64,000 nt of DNA. It comes from Triglochin maritima (Eukaryota > Streptophyta > Magnoliopsida > Alismatales > Juncaginaceae). Shown piece by piece: positions 12,349-24,266 of this stretch. Under the pieces are notes generated by a model. The model was not told the DNA's origin and made no database searches. It saw nothing but the letters and a program-made list of their open reading frames with translations. Made by a program: the position numbers and the translations under genes. The stretch lies in assembly GCA_963682175.1 (NCBI GenBank), contig OY821791.1:25843826-25907825 (forward strand). The letters are read 5' to 3'. Position 1 is the first letter of the stretch; each line of letters begins with the position of its first letter.

Positions 12349-13825
12349 TCAACCGCTCATGTAGGAGCATGAACTGGTTGAGTGCGAGGGAGGTTCATGA
12401 AGGAACATGACCTCCTCGACTTCGGCTGGTGCCCCCTCCAAGTAGGGTTTGAGGCGTTGTCCATTAACTTTGAACACGTCCCCATTCCCTGGGTTCAAGA
12501 TCTCAACCGCTCCATGAGGATAGACGGTTTGGACAATAAACGGGCCAGACCAGCGACTGCGGATCTTACCCGCAAACAGATGAAGCCGGGAATTGTAGAG
12601 CAACACCTTCTGCCCGGCCATAAACACCTTTCGCATAATCATACGATCATGAAACATCTTGGCTCGGGACTTATGAATTTTGGCATTCTCGTACGCATCA
12701 TTACGTAGCTCTTCCAATTCCACAATGTCGAGCTTACGTTGTACTCCCGCTTGATCAATCCATATTCAGGTTCTTGATGGCTCAGAAAGCACGTTGCTCA
12801 AGCTCGACGGGTAGGTGGCAAGCCTTGCCGTACACTACCCGATATGGGGACATACCCAAATTGGTCTTGTACGTGGTGCGGAAAGCCCACAACGTGTCAT
12901 TCAACTTGGTAGACCAATCCTTCCTCGAGGAACTAACCGTCTTCTCAAGAATTTGCTTTAATTGACGGTTAGAGATTTCGACCTGCCCACTAGTTTGCGG
13001 ATGGTATGGGGTCGCAAGCTTCTGGGTGATCGAATATTTCCTCATAAGCGCTTCAAAAGAGTGATTACAGAAGTGGGTACCCCTATCGCTGATTATGGTA
13101 CAAGGAGTACCAAATCGCGCAAAAATGTCCCTCAAGAATTTGGTGACCACCTTCTTGTCATTGGTCTTTGTGGGTATAGCCTCAACCCACTTAGACACAT
13201 AGTCAACGGCCACCAGAATGTAAACATTCCCGAACGAGTTCGGGAAGGGACCCATGAAATCGATGCCCCACACATCGAAGATGTCGACAACAAGGACATT
13301 TTGCAAAGGCATCATGTCACGTCGACCAATCCTGCCAAGGCGCTGGCACCTATCACATTTCTTACAAAAGTCGTAAGCATCCTTGAAAAGAGAGGGCCAG
13401 TAGAATCCAGATTGGAGCACCTTGGCAGCAGTTTTCTTTGCTCCAAAGTGTCCTCCACATGCCTTGAAATGGCAGAAGTGGAGTACACTTTGGAACTCGG
13501 TATCTGGGACGCACCGCCTGAAAATTTGGTCAGAGCAGTATTTGAATAGGTAGGGGTCGTCCCAGTGGAAGAATCTGACATAAGATCTAAATTTGGATTG
13601 GTCAAATTTTGACCAACCCACAGGAAGTTGCTCGGTCACGAGATAGTTCACGATGTCGGCAAACCAAGGGTTATCTTCGATCGTGAACAACTGCTCGTTA
13701 GGAAATTTGTCATCAATGATTTGGTCCTGTGGGTTGGTCGTCTCTAGACGAGACAAGTGGTCAGCTACAACATTTTCAAACCCTTTTTTGTCCCGAATCT
13801 CGAGATCAAATTCTTGTAACAACAA
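12349..13825 (-). pseudogene. E1 integrase, interrupted
   Basis: The main piece, 12782-13825, contains the end of RNase H/connection (DHLSRLE), the HHCC zinc-binding region (two His in the [10 protein letters not shown] area, then CKKCDRCQ) and the catalytic core with Asp in WGIDFMGPF, Asp in IISDRGTHF and Glu in [12 protein letters not shown] replaces a Trp codon at the end of this piece, and a one-base shift follows. The C-terminal domain continues at 12349-12723 (WSGPFIVQTVYPHGAVEI...). The integrase inserts new cDNA into chromosomes and was part of the polyprotein. It is preceded at 13826-13831 by another Trp-to-stop change that separates it from RNase H. All catalytic residues remain visible. 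Confidence 0.85.
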
Positions 13826-13828
13826 GAT

Positions 13829-16291
13829 TCATCTCAAGAGTCGGGATTTTGCATCTTTCTTCGCCATGAGGTGCTTGATGGCTGTGTGGTCAGAATAGAT
13901 AATCACGTGGGAGCCAATCAAGTACGACCGGAGTTTCGCCAAAGCAAATATGATTGCTAAGAATTCCTTCTCGGTCACAGTGTAGTTCAATTGGGCATCA
14001 TTGAGTGTTCTACTGGCATAGTAGATCACATGAGGCAATTTGTCCAATCGTTGCCCAAGCACTGCTCCCACAGCGAAGTCAGATGCATCACACATTAACT
14101 CAAAGGGTTCAGTCCACACCGGTGCCTTAATAATGGGAGCTGAAGTCAACTCTTTCTTCAAGGTCAAAAATGCATGGTGGCAATCCTGTGTGAACTCAAA
14201 AATGGCATCCTTAGCCAACAAGGCAGTGAGAGGTCGAGCAATTTTGCTAAAATCCCGAATGAACCGCCGATAGAATCCAGCATGCCCCAAAAAGGCGCGG
14301 ATATCCTTCACATTACGTGGCGGTGGGAGATTAGCAATGATACCCACTTTGGCGGGATCGACCTCAATTCCCCTACTTGAGACCACATGTCCAAGTACAA
14401 TCCCTCGCTTCACCATGAAGTGACATTTCTCCCAATTGAGAGCGAGGTTCTTCTCACGGCATCGCTTGAGGACAAGGCTCAAGTGATGAAGGCACTCATC
14501 AAAGGAAGCGCCAAATATGGAAAAGTCGTCCATGAAGATCTCAAGGAAACGCTCAACCATATCGGAGAAGATGCTGATCATACACCATTGAAATGTTGCC
14601 GGCGCAATACATAACCCAAAGGGCATGCGACGGTAGGCAAACGTGCCAAAGGGACAAGTAAATGTGGTTTTCTCTTGATCCTCGGGGGCGATGGGAATTT
14701 GGTTGTACCCGGAGTATCCATCAAGAAAACAATAATAGTCATGTCCGGCCAACCTTTCCAACATCTGATCAATGAATGACAACGGGAAATGATCTTTTCG
14801 CGTTGCCGCATTGAGCTTGCGATAATCAACGCAAACTCGCCAGCCAGTCTGCAGGCGTGTCGGTATAAGCTCATTATGCTCATTCTCCACAACCGTCACG
14901 CCTGACTTCTTGGGAACCACATGGACAAGACTCACCCACGAACTATCAGAGATAGGATAGATTATGCCATGATCCAAGCACTTAAGAACATCCTTTCGGA
15001 CGACTTCTTTCAGTACAGGATTCAATCTTCGTTGTGGGTCCCTGCTGGGCCTAGAATCCTCTTCCATGTGGATCCGATGCTGAACAATACCAGGGCTAAT
15101 TCCCTTGATATCCTTCAAGGACCACCCGATCGCCTCTTTGGTTTCAAAGAGTACTCTTTTGAGGGCAACCTCTTGATCTTTTTCAAGATCAGAGGCAATA
15201 ATGAGTGGCAAGGTCTCATTATCCCCTAAAAAGATGTACTTTAGGTTATCGGGGAGCGGTTTAAGTTCGACCAGAGGTGGGTCCTTGTCAGATTCAGAGT
15301 TACTTTCAAGTGGCTCAAGGGCCACGGGGTAAGAGGAGCAAGCACCCAGATGTGCCTCCTCGTCCGGAGATATGCTGGCATATTCCTCAAGATCCTCTTC
15401 ACTCGCAACATGATCATTAGGCACCTCAATAATATGTCGATGTGAGTCGAACATGTCTAATGAACCAGGCTCATCCATGTCCTGGATGAAATTGGCTCCG
15501 ACAGTGTCGTCGAAGAGCCCAGGTTGCTTACCAAGAGTGAAGATGTTGAAATCTGCCGTGAGGTTTCCAAAAGACAAACTCATCAATCCATTGCGACAAT
15601 TGATCAAAGCATTACATGTCGCAACAAATGGCCTCCTAAGGATCACAGGAATCTGTCCTTGTGAGTTTGACACGGGTTCGATATCCAAGATGATGAAATC
15701 AACTGGAAATACGAACTCACCCACTTTGATAAGGACATCCTCCACACTCCCTCGTGGAATTTTGACGGATCTATCAGCCAACTGGAGGGTTGTCCTCGTT
15801 GGTTTAAGATCGCCAATTCCAAGGTTGACATAGACTGAGTAAGGAAGGAGATTCACAGATGCCCCCAAATCCAATAAAGCTTGAGAGATTGTCACATTCC
15901 CAATCATGCAAGAGACAGTTGGACAACCTGGGTCCTTGTACTTGACGTGCATGGGCTGTGTCAATATGGAGCTCACATTGGCGGCCAAAAACGCCTTTTT
16001 GGGCACATTTGTTTTTCTCTTAGTGGTGCAAAGGTCCTTGAGGAACTTGGCATACGGTGGCATTTGTTGAACAACGTCCAACAACGGAATGTTCACCTTT
16101 AATTGCCTAAGTACCTCAACGATCTTATCCCAATGCTCATTGCGTTTTTTAGTCAACCGATGAGGGAATGGTGCCTTGGGTACATAAGAATCACGAGGAG
16201 GAGTCTCAGAATTAGGTTCCTTGACAGGCTCAAGACTCTCCTCGGAAGTCTCGCCAACAGGGTTGGCTTCCGGCATTTTCATTGTTGTCAA
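13829..16291 (-). pseudogene. E1 protease, reverse transcriptase and RNase H
   Basis: This is an 820-residue open stretch, part of a longer polyprotein rather than a gene with its own start. In order it has a protease with active-site block LLDLGASVNLLP (about residue 145), and a reverse transcriptase with VVPKKSG, FLDGYSGYNQI and the catalytic FMDDF (near 14525-14540), which replaces the more usual YxDD. RNase H follows, beginning FELMCDASDFAVGAVL and ending SDHTAIKHL. It makes cDNA from element RNA in cytoplasmic particles. The catalytic residues are intact and the stretch is uninterrupted. The stop at 13829-13831 (TGA where related elements have Trp) cuts off integrase, and gag lies upstream behind a stop and a frame change, so E1 is decayed but recently so. 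Confidence 0.9.
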
Positions 16292-16418
16292 CGACCCTTC
16301 CTGATCTCAAGGTATGAACAACATTGGCATGTTGGGAAGGGTCACTTTCAACATTGTGTACATTTTGCCTGGTATGAGCAGGCTGACCCCTAGGATTAAC
16401 CACAGGTTGACTCGGGAA

Positions 16419-17950
16419 CTAACCCTTCTCGCGTTCATGGAATTGATGAGCCAACTGGGTAACTTGCATTTCCAAAGCCTTGACTGTACTTTGCATGCTT
16501 TGCATGAACGCTTGAAGGGTCCGATCACAAGAAGGGTCCTTGGGGTCAACCCGCTGAGGTGGTGGAGTCTGGTTAGAATAACCCGACGAAGAGGCCTGAC
16601 CAGGTTGGTAATTTTGGTGCTGAGACCTTTGATGTGGGGGTTGGTAGGTCGCCGATTGGCGTGGAGGTTGATAAGGTGGAGATTGAGGTTGAGCGTGCGA
16701 GCTTTGACCGTGGCCTCCACTAGACCCCCAAGAGAAGTTAGGATGGTTACACCATCCGGGGTTGTAGGAATGACTGTACGGGTCGTTTCGGGGCCTTTGT
16801 TGATACATCGCATTTGCATGCTCAGTATCCCTTGGAGCGTAAGCGCACTCCAAGTCATCATGTCCCGACAGTCCACACCTAGTACACCCGGGAGTAGCGA
16901 CTTGAGCTACAGGAACTCGGTCCATCTCCAAACTCTCTATCCTACACATGAGAGCAGCCATTTTCGCCTCAGACGCGATAGTCGACTCAACATGATATGA
17001 TCCAGCTCGACCAAAAGACCTGGCGGCTGGTGGCTCTCTCATGGTGTCCCACTCGAAGGTACGCTCAGCCAAAGACTCAAAAGTGTCCCATGCCTCCTCG
17101 ATGGGTTTCATTTGGAAGTCACCCTGACACATTGACTCCAACAATGTGCGGGTGTTGTAGTTGATGCCCTCATAAACAATATGGCACAGTTTCCATAACT
17201 CAAGTCCATGATGAGGGCATTGCTGGAGAAGGTCCTTGAACCTCTCAAAGAAACCATGAAAAGATTCGGTCTCGGCCTGATACATTTGATGTATCTGGTG
17301 CCGTATCTGTTGAGTTTTACTTTGAGGGAAAATCTCTTCAGAAAGACGGTCACAAAGTCATCCCAAGACCAAATCGAGCTCGCCGGGAGGCTATACATCC
17401 ATTTCTTCGCATTATCCTTCAATGCGAAAGAAATCATCCTCAACCAGACTGAATCCTCGTCAAGCTGTTGAAGCTTGAACAAGGAGCATACTTCCTCGAA
17501 TTCGCGTATAAAGATATACGGATCCTCCTTATTGGCAGTAAAGGTTGGAAGCATGCTTACATATTGAGGTTTCAGCTCATAGTTGTTCCCGCGAGCAGGG
17601 CGAACAACTATGCAGGAAGGTTGCGCGGCCCGAACAGGATGGGTCCGCTCCCACAAAGTCATCGGTCTATCATGTCGAGCTAACGGTGGTGGTGCACCAA
17701 GAACTCGATCCTGACCGAATCTCCCTTCCTCTCGAGTCAGAGGAGGAGGAGAAAGAGGTCTACGTGGTGGTGGGAGCGGACAGAGGTACTCCATGTATGG
17801 AACCCGGTCTCCCTCACCACCACGAGACCACTCGACCTCTTGCGCCAAAGGAGCACTAGGCGGAGATGGTCGATCACCAAGACCGTCCATCTCAGAAGAA
17901 TGCACTCTCTCAAGTCGAGCGCTCTCACCAAAACGAGCCCAACCTCGCAT
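16419..17950 (-). pseudogene. E1 gag, frameshifted
   Basis: The first piece (17108-17980 in one frame, best ATG near 17950, MRGWAR) holds a proline/arginine-rich N-terminus and the start of the capsid region (MLPTFTANKEDPYIFIREFEEV). A one-base loss in a T run near 17328 shifts the frame. The second piece (16419-17285) continues with FHGFFERFKDLLQQCPHHG, the zinc knuckle CTRCGLSGHDDLEC (CX2CX4HX4C) and a Pro/Gln/Tyr-rich tail. It stops at a TAG where E3 has a Gln codon. Gag would form the particle that packages element RNA. E3 supplies the unbroken comparison. Confidence 0.85.
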
Positions 17951-18029
17951 AAAAAGCTCGACTCGACTCGACTCTAACAAACACCCAACAGAAGGTGTAC
18001 TAGAGGAGGAGACTATACGTAGGGAATAG

Positions 18030-20527
18030 ATGAGGAGAGGACTCAGGTGAGGAGGGAAGAATCCTTAGAGCTAGCGTGGGTAGAGGGATCAGGAAGAAGC
18101 CTAACTAGCAAGCACGGCTCAAACAATATAAGGCAATGGGTCCTTAGGCTAGACGACGCCTAACTTCGAGGTCACTAGCCTCGACACGTCTCACCTCCCT
18201 ACAACGAGGACCACAATGCCTAGCAAGTGATACCAGATCTGAAGATCCAGTACCTCCTACTATCGACAAGGTAGGCAACGCCGATCAGGCCATGACGGAC
18301 TCAACTAGATTACTCTCCTAGTGCGTCCGAACACTGTGAGTCCACTCCCACAAAGTCATCGGTCTATCCTGTCGAGCTAAAGGTGGTGGTGCACCAAGAA
18401 CTCGATCCTGACTGAATCTCCCTTCCTCTCGAGTCAGAGGAGGAGGAGAAGGAGGTCTACATGCTCCAACTCTAAACTCTTAATCCTACGCATGAGACCA
18501 GCCAATTTCGCCTCAGACGCGATAGTTGACTCAACATGATATGATCTAGCCCGACCAAAAGACCTGAAGGCTGGTGGCTCTCTCATGGTGTCTCACTCAA
18601 GGTACCTTCAGCCATTAACTCAAATGTGTCTCATGCCTCATTGATGGGTTTCATTTGGAAATCACCCCTGACACATCGACTTCAACAATGTGCGGGTGTT
18701 GTAGTTGAGGCCCTCATAAACAATTTGGCACAACTACCATAGCTCAAGTCCATGATGAGGGCACTGCTGGAGAAGGTCCTTGAACCTCTCAATGAAACCA
18801 TGAAAAGATTCAGTCTCAGTCTGATACATTTGATGTATCTGGTGCCGTATTTATTGGGTTTTCCTTTGAGGGAAAAATCTCTTCAGAAATACGGTCACAA
18901 AGTCATCCCAAGACCGAATAGACCTCACCGGGAGGTTGTACATCCATTTCTTCGTATTATCCTTCAACGCGAAAGAAATCATCCTCAACCGGACTGAATC
19001 CTCGTCAAGTTGTTGAAGCTTGAACATGGAGCATACTTCCTTGAATTCGCGTATAAAAATATACAGATCCTCCTTATTGGCAATAAAGGTTGGAAGCATG
19101 CTCACATATTGAGGTTTCAACTCATAGTTGTTCTCGCGAGCAGGGGGAAGACTATGCAAGAAGTCTGCACGGCCCGAACACTGTGAGTCCACTCCCACAA
19201 AGTCATCGGTCTATCCTGTCGAGCTAAAGGTGGTGGTGCACCAATAACTCGACCCAGACTGAATCTCCCTTCCTCTCGAGTCAGAGGAGGAGAAGGAGGT
19301 CTACGTAGTGGTGGGAGACGACCGAGGTAATCCATGAATGGACCTGGGTCTCCCCCGTCACCACGAGACGACTCGGCCTCATGCTCCAAAGGAGCACGAG
19401 GCGGAGATGGTCGATCACAAAGACCGTCCATCTAAGAAAAATGCACCCTCTCAAGTCGAGCGCTCTCACCAGAATGAGCCCAACCTCGCATAAAAATGCT
19501 TGACTCGACTCTAAAAACACACAATAGAAGGTGTACTCAGAGGAGGAGACTACTCATAGAGAATAGATGAGGAGGGAAGAATCCTTAGATCTAACGTGGG
19601 TAATGGGATCAGGTAGAAGCCTAACTAGCAAGCACAACTCAATCAGCTTAAGGCTATCGGTCATTACGCAAGACGACGCCTAACTTCGAGGTCACTAGCC
19701 TCGACACGCCTCACCTCCCTACCACGAGGACCACAATGCCCAGCAAGTGATACCAGATCTGAAGATCCAGTACCTCCTACTATCGACAAGGTAGGCAACG
19801 CCGATCAGGCCATGACGGACTCAACTAGATTACTCTCCTAGTGCGTCCGAAATCCTAGGGCCAATGTCTACTTGGTTTTAGTTAAGACTTTATTAAGGGT
19901 GATTTTTGGGGCCAAGGAAAGGGTGATGAAATCCCCCACCTTATCTCTTATGGGACAGCCCCTCCTTAGTAGCGAATTAATCCTAGATCTAGCAATCAAT
20001 CACTCCAATCAAACGCTCTCTCACTCTTGTCCCGATGCACCTTACTAACTAATGCATGATCGAAACATGCATGAATGAGAGATTTGGGTGCACGTACTTC
20101 ACGCCAGCAATCAACAAAAAAATGTAAAGAAAAGAAAAGACAAATGCATGCAAGGTCTACACATGATGCATGACCTAGATGGCACAGAGTCTAATCTTTT
20201 GCTTTGAGTTTTATGGTCCAAGTTGATTAATGGGGGAGTTATTAATGATCTGGGAGCAAACGAGAAGTCACGGCATGCAAAATATGGCTCCCAGATAACA
20301 CAAATTACAGCACTAACTACCAGAACAAATTTTGAAGCAAGAAACCCTCACCAGGCCGCCAATTGGCGGTCTCCAACCGCTGATTGGCGGTCCTTTTGGC
20401 GCTTCTGGTCCTCAAACTTGTCCAGTAGCCTCCCCTTGCTCCGATGGTTCCCTGAAACGAAGAAAAACTGGAAACAAAAAATCAAAAACCCCTCGAATCG
20501 TCCAAACCAAGGTCTGGACAGAGCACC
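18030..20527 (-). repeat. E1 leader with partial tandem duplication of leader and gag start
   Basis: In E3 the distance from primer site to gag is about 1.05 kb; here it is about 2.6 kb. A block containing the leader and the beginning of gag is present twice. The leader landmark GATACCAGATCTGAAGATCC occurs at 18229 and again at 19749, a shift of 1520 bp. Gag N-terminal sequence recurs as frames at 18851-19198 and 19117-19431, and a short piece of it a third time at about 18340-18465. The extra gag copies are incomplete and out of frame, and would put many stops before the real gag start. Confidence 0.75.
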
Positions 20528-20545
20528 TCCCCGGCAACGGCGCCA
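20528..20545 (-). promoter_or_regulatory. E1 primer binding site, tRNA-Asp type
   Basis: The minus strand reads TGGCGCCGTTGCCGGGGA, complementary to the 3' end of plant tRNA-Asp, the primer typical of Athila elements. It sits 6 bp inside the LTR end at 20552. Confidence 0.85.
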
Positions 20546-20784
20546 AAAACTTGTTGAACGTTTTAATTAAAACCGCAAGTGCACGGCCGCGTTGAAGCGG
20601 TGGCAAATACGGGTCGTCCACTGGGAGGTGTGTCGACACTTGGTTTGTGCGAAGGCGAGAGGTAAAGAAAGGGAAGAAAGGTTGGTTTGATTACACTAAA
20701 CTGCACTAAGATGCAAATGGAAATGGAAAAGAAGCAAGAAAAACTAAACCCCAAAGGGGGTAGAGAAATGATGTGAATATAAAG

Positions 20785-20785
<1 letters not shown>

Positions 20786-20826
<41 letters not shown>
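20786..20826. repeat. (GT)n microsatellite of about 20 units
   Basis: An uninterrupted TG dinucleotide run within the E1 LTR. The same spot has only about 5-8 units in the E3, E5 and 54089-56736 LTRs, so this copy has expanded. Confidence 0.95.
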
Positions 20827-20829
<3 letters not shown>

Positions 20830-21605
20830 TAAGCTCCTCACAACATGTAGAGCATGAAATCATAAAACTACATCCAATCTTGCCTCTACATGAATTAAGA
20901 TAAGACTACATCATTAAAACATACAAGACAATGATTGGAATGAAGCTACATGAACTCAAGTATAAAGACTAGACCCTACTATGCCTCCACATGAATTAAG
21001 ATAAGACTACATCGTTAAAACATACAAGACATTAACCAAGGTAAAGGCAACACGAGTTCATACACTACAACTTGTGTTTCCAATATTAATTCCTATCCAT
21101 ATCCTAACCTTATCATTCCCCATAAAATTGATCCACTAATCAAAGCATAAGCTAAGCTTCATTCAAGAGCATTAGCATATCAAAGATAAGAGTGGAGACC
21201 CATTAGATGGTTATGGAAATCATTTAAAGCTCAAGGGATTAAGATAACACACACTTAATACACTACATGATTATATCACATATTTCTCCACCCCCCAAAT
21301 GGGGATGGAACTGCTCACTACTCATTACACTAACTATATTTACAAAAGCAAGCATAATACTGAAATGAAACTATACTAATCAAGCAAGAAACATTAAAGA
21401 AGCATAAAATAAAACAAGCACCAAAGCAAACATATTGAAGAAAATTAACTAAGCAAGAATTAACAAGCTAATAAAAAATTCTATTATGAACTCACTCAGA
21501 TTACAAGCAGCCCTTCCTCCACTAGAGTTTTGCTTCAAGGCTTCACTCTTAGTAGGGAAGATGCCACCAAAGAGAGAGATGGATACAATGGGAGGTGAAG
21601 AGTTC

Positions 21606-21656
21606 TATTTATAAGCATGCAAAAAGCTAATCCGGGACAATCCCCCGATGTGGGAC
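21606..21656 (-). promoter_or_regulatory. E1 LTR promoter: USE plus TATA, 32-bp spacing
   Basis: Complement of GTCCCACATCG at 21646-21656 and of TATAAATA at 21606-21613; 32 bp lie between, the same as in the other LTRs. Confidence 0.6.
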
Positions 21657-21926
21657 TAAACCAATACCAAAAATAGCCTAAACGAACATTAATACAAGCC
21701 CAGGAGAAGTTTGGGCGGATCTGGCATGATCCAGACCGCCAATTGGCGGTTCCAGACCGCCAATTGGCGGTTCCAGACCGCCAATTGGCGGCCTATGAAG
21801 CCCAGATCCGTCTGGGTTTTCTGGTGGACTTTGCTGGAAGTGTTTCTTGGTCTTGGATGCATCTACTTGGTCTGTTGGAGCTCCGACCCGAATCGAATTG
21901 CTAAAATACTCCCTATGATTGTGTGG

Positions 21927-22538
21927 AGTTCCATCCCCATTTGGGGGGTGGAGTAGATGTACATACATGCAAATGAGAATGGATTGAATGCTTTATTTCC
22001 AATGTGTTGATAAAACATGAATGTATGCTTGCTTGTTTAGGATAGAATTTATAACTTGATGAGTTTTGCAAAATGATTAGACACCTCTCATGCTTGTTTA
22101 GGTTCTGAAATAAACATCTTTCATATGTAAATGTTAATCAACTAAGTTGGTGAATGGATTGATAGGTTTTGCCACAACATTTAGACACTTCCTATGCATG
22201 ATAACACCACCTTAATTTGTGCTTAAAGAATGTGTTCAACACTCACCTCTTTGCTTGTGTGCACTCACTCCACCCCTTAGGGGTTTTCTTATATTTGTAT
22301 TCCAGCATTCTTCTTTTGTTCTTAGCTTAGTTGTCATTTCATTGTTTTTGTCTTTCGTTCGCATTTCATACTTCTTAGCGTAGTTTAGTGTAGAGTAGCA
22401 TAATCAATCTTTCTCCCCCAATTTTTGCCACTTGATTTCTGATAAACAAGAGGCTGCTCACCTCCCTGAGGACGACCCGTACTTGCCACCGCTTCATCGC
22501 GGTCGTGCACTTGCGGTTTTAATTAAAACGATCAATCA
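21927..22538 (+). mobile_element. Right part of the inserted Athila LTR
   Basis: Resumes the LTR interrupted at 10887, beginning with the shared 24 bp and continuing through U5 to the end GATCAATCA. It is followed by the target duplication CTTGC (22539-22543). Its internal sequence (GTAGATGTACATAC..., CCACCCCTTAGGGG) is the subfamily of the E2 LTR and differs from that of E1 and E3. Confidence 0.75.
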
Positions 22539-24266
22539 CTTGCTTAAACACCTCTAATATATTGTCCATTGTGTCCCTCTGCTTTTTGGTTAACCTACTT
22601 GGATAAGGAGCTTTTGGCAGGTAGGTTTTCTGCAATGCCTGAGAAGGAGGTGCTGGTGTATTACCCTCACCCACAACCTCTTCTTTACCACCATTCCCCC
22701 TAAGGGGCTGCATTGATGGTGGTGGGTGTGGCAAGGAAATGTGATTGTCAACCTGTTTTCCATTCCTTAAGGTCACAATGGAATTGACATGGTGAACAAG
22801 TTCCTCCACATGGTTCACTTGCCTCCCCCAAGGTACCACATTCTCATTTTGCATGTGTTGTTGCTGGTACATGCGGGGGTTAGCCTCAGGCTGGCAAGGA
22901 AAAGACACTCTCTCTCTCTTTCATGTACAAACTGAGCCAATTGGCCCATCTGAAGCTCAAGAGATTTGATGGTCTGCTGATTTGAAGTGAGAACTTGACT
23001 TGTGGTTGACATAAAAATTTTCATTGACTTTTCAAGTTCACGACTCAAGGTCTCAAGTGAATTGAATCGGGTTTCCATGTTATTGGAATTTGGGAAACCC
23101 GATTGATTGGTGATTGGAGCTTGGGGTGGCTAATAAGATTGTGCATGCATGGGAGGTTGGCATGATTCGTTAGGTGGTCGAGAGGAGTTTGAAGGACCAC
23201 CCGGGGCATTATTTTGGTTCCATGAAAAATTGGGGTAGTTCCTCCATCAAGGATTATAAGATGATGAGTATGGGTTATTCCTAGCTCTGTCATAGATGGC
23301 GTTGACATGTTCGATCTCAGGAGGAATGGACGCACACTCGCTCTCTACATGACCTATCCCACCACATGAATGACAGGGAACTCGACCAGATGTGGACATG
23401 TGAGGTGCACTTTGTTGGTTTTGGAGCTCAATCGAATCCATACGGCGCATTAAGGCCGTCATGCGTGTCTCGGTGGAGGTAGTGGTATCGATAGCAAATG
23501 TGGTACCCGATCTAGTCGAGTTTGCATTCGCGATCCTCGCTCCTATACTAGATGATGCAGGTGGTTCCCTTACACTCTCCGATTGCATTGTTTTCTCAGC
23601 AAGGTCTTCTAGGAAAGCCCATGCCTCCCTTTCATCTTTTCCCAAGAACTCTCCTTGACACATGGACTCAAGGAGCGCTCGGGACGGGATGTGAAGACCC
23701 TCGTAAACAATCTGACAAAGATGCCACAACTCAATGCCATGGTGAGGGCATGAGGATAGTAGCTCCTTGAACCTCTCTACATATGCATGAAATGTCTCGG
23801 TCTCAAGTTAATAGAACGAATTGATTTCGTTCCTTAATTTTTGAGTCTGATGATTTGGAAAGTATTTCTTGAGGAATGCAGATTGAAACTCATCCCAAGT
23901 CCTAAAGGAATTCGCATGGTTTTTGTACAACCACTTCTTGGCGTCATCCTTCAGCTCAAAGGGGACAAGCCTAAGATGGATGGAGTCTGTGCTAAGTTGT
24001 TGCAGCTTGAACATAGCACAGACCTCCTCAAATTCCCTGAAAAATATATAGGGGTCACCCTTCCCAGTGAAGCGAGGGAGCCTGGAAATAAACTAAGGCT
24101 TAATCTTAAAATGTTTCCCATTAGCCTCTGGTAATACGATGCATGAGGGTAGAGCCGTACGACTTGGGTAGCATCGATCACGTAGAGGTATGGAAACGAC
24201 AACTGGAAGCACTGGTGGAGCAGGTGGGTCCAGCAACTGCTCCTCCTCACGAAAATTAGCAGCCAT
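22539..24266 (-). pseudogene. E2 gag, broken by frameshifts
   Basis: Gag-like segments lie in several frames: MAANFREEEQ start (ATG at 24266), capsid parts with FKLQQLSTDSIHLRLVPFELKDDAKKW (23808-24014), CQIVYEGLHIPSRALLESMCQGEF and the zinc knuckle CHSCGGIGHVESEC (23247-23729), and the C-terminal KAPYPSRLTKKQRDTMDNILEVFKQV (22539-22908). At least four frame changes separate them. At 22539 the coding sequence is cut by the LTR insertion; its continuation is at 10060. The protein is about 45-60% like E1/E3 gag by eye, so it is a distinct Athila family. Confidence 0.8.

Larger units (their letters stand above)
10888..21926 (-). mobile_element. Athila-type Ty3/gypsy element E1, truncated at both ends
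   Basis: Reading on the minus strand: 5' LTR (21926-20552, lacking roughly its first 200 bp), tRNA-Asp primer site (20545-20528), rearranged leader, gag, protease, reverse transcriptase, RNase H, integrase, then the 3' region down to about 10891. The 3' LTR and the last 70 bp or so of the 3' region are absent. It is the only Athila copy here with a full enzymatic set, but the frame is broken by several stops and frameshifts. It lies inside a plus-strand LTR, flanked by a 24-bp repeat of that LTR. Its own LTR is of the same subfamily as E3 (GT-microsatellite type) and not of the outer LTR. Confidence 0.8.
20552..21926 (-). mobile_element. E1 5' LTR, lacking its first ~200 bp
   Basis: On the minus strand it contains three tandem CCGCCAATTGGCGG palindromes (21738-21792), the USE-type motif (complement 21646-21656), TATAAATA (complement 21606-21613), a long GT microsatellite (20786-20826) and the terminal TGTTGAACG/CA end at 20552. 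It breaks off at 21926 where the plus-strand LTR resumes. It belongs to the same subfamily as the E3 LTRs. Confidence 0.8.

Noticed and set aside
10061..22538. Reading 10061-22538 as one plus-strand element with a simply inverted interior
   Set aside because: The inner LTR spans far more than the complement of the left stub and is of another subfamily. A simple inversion would not give this.
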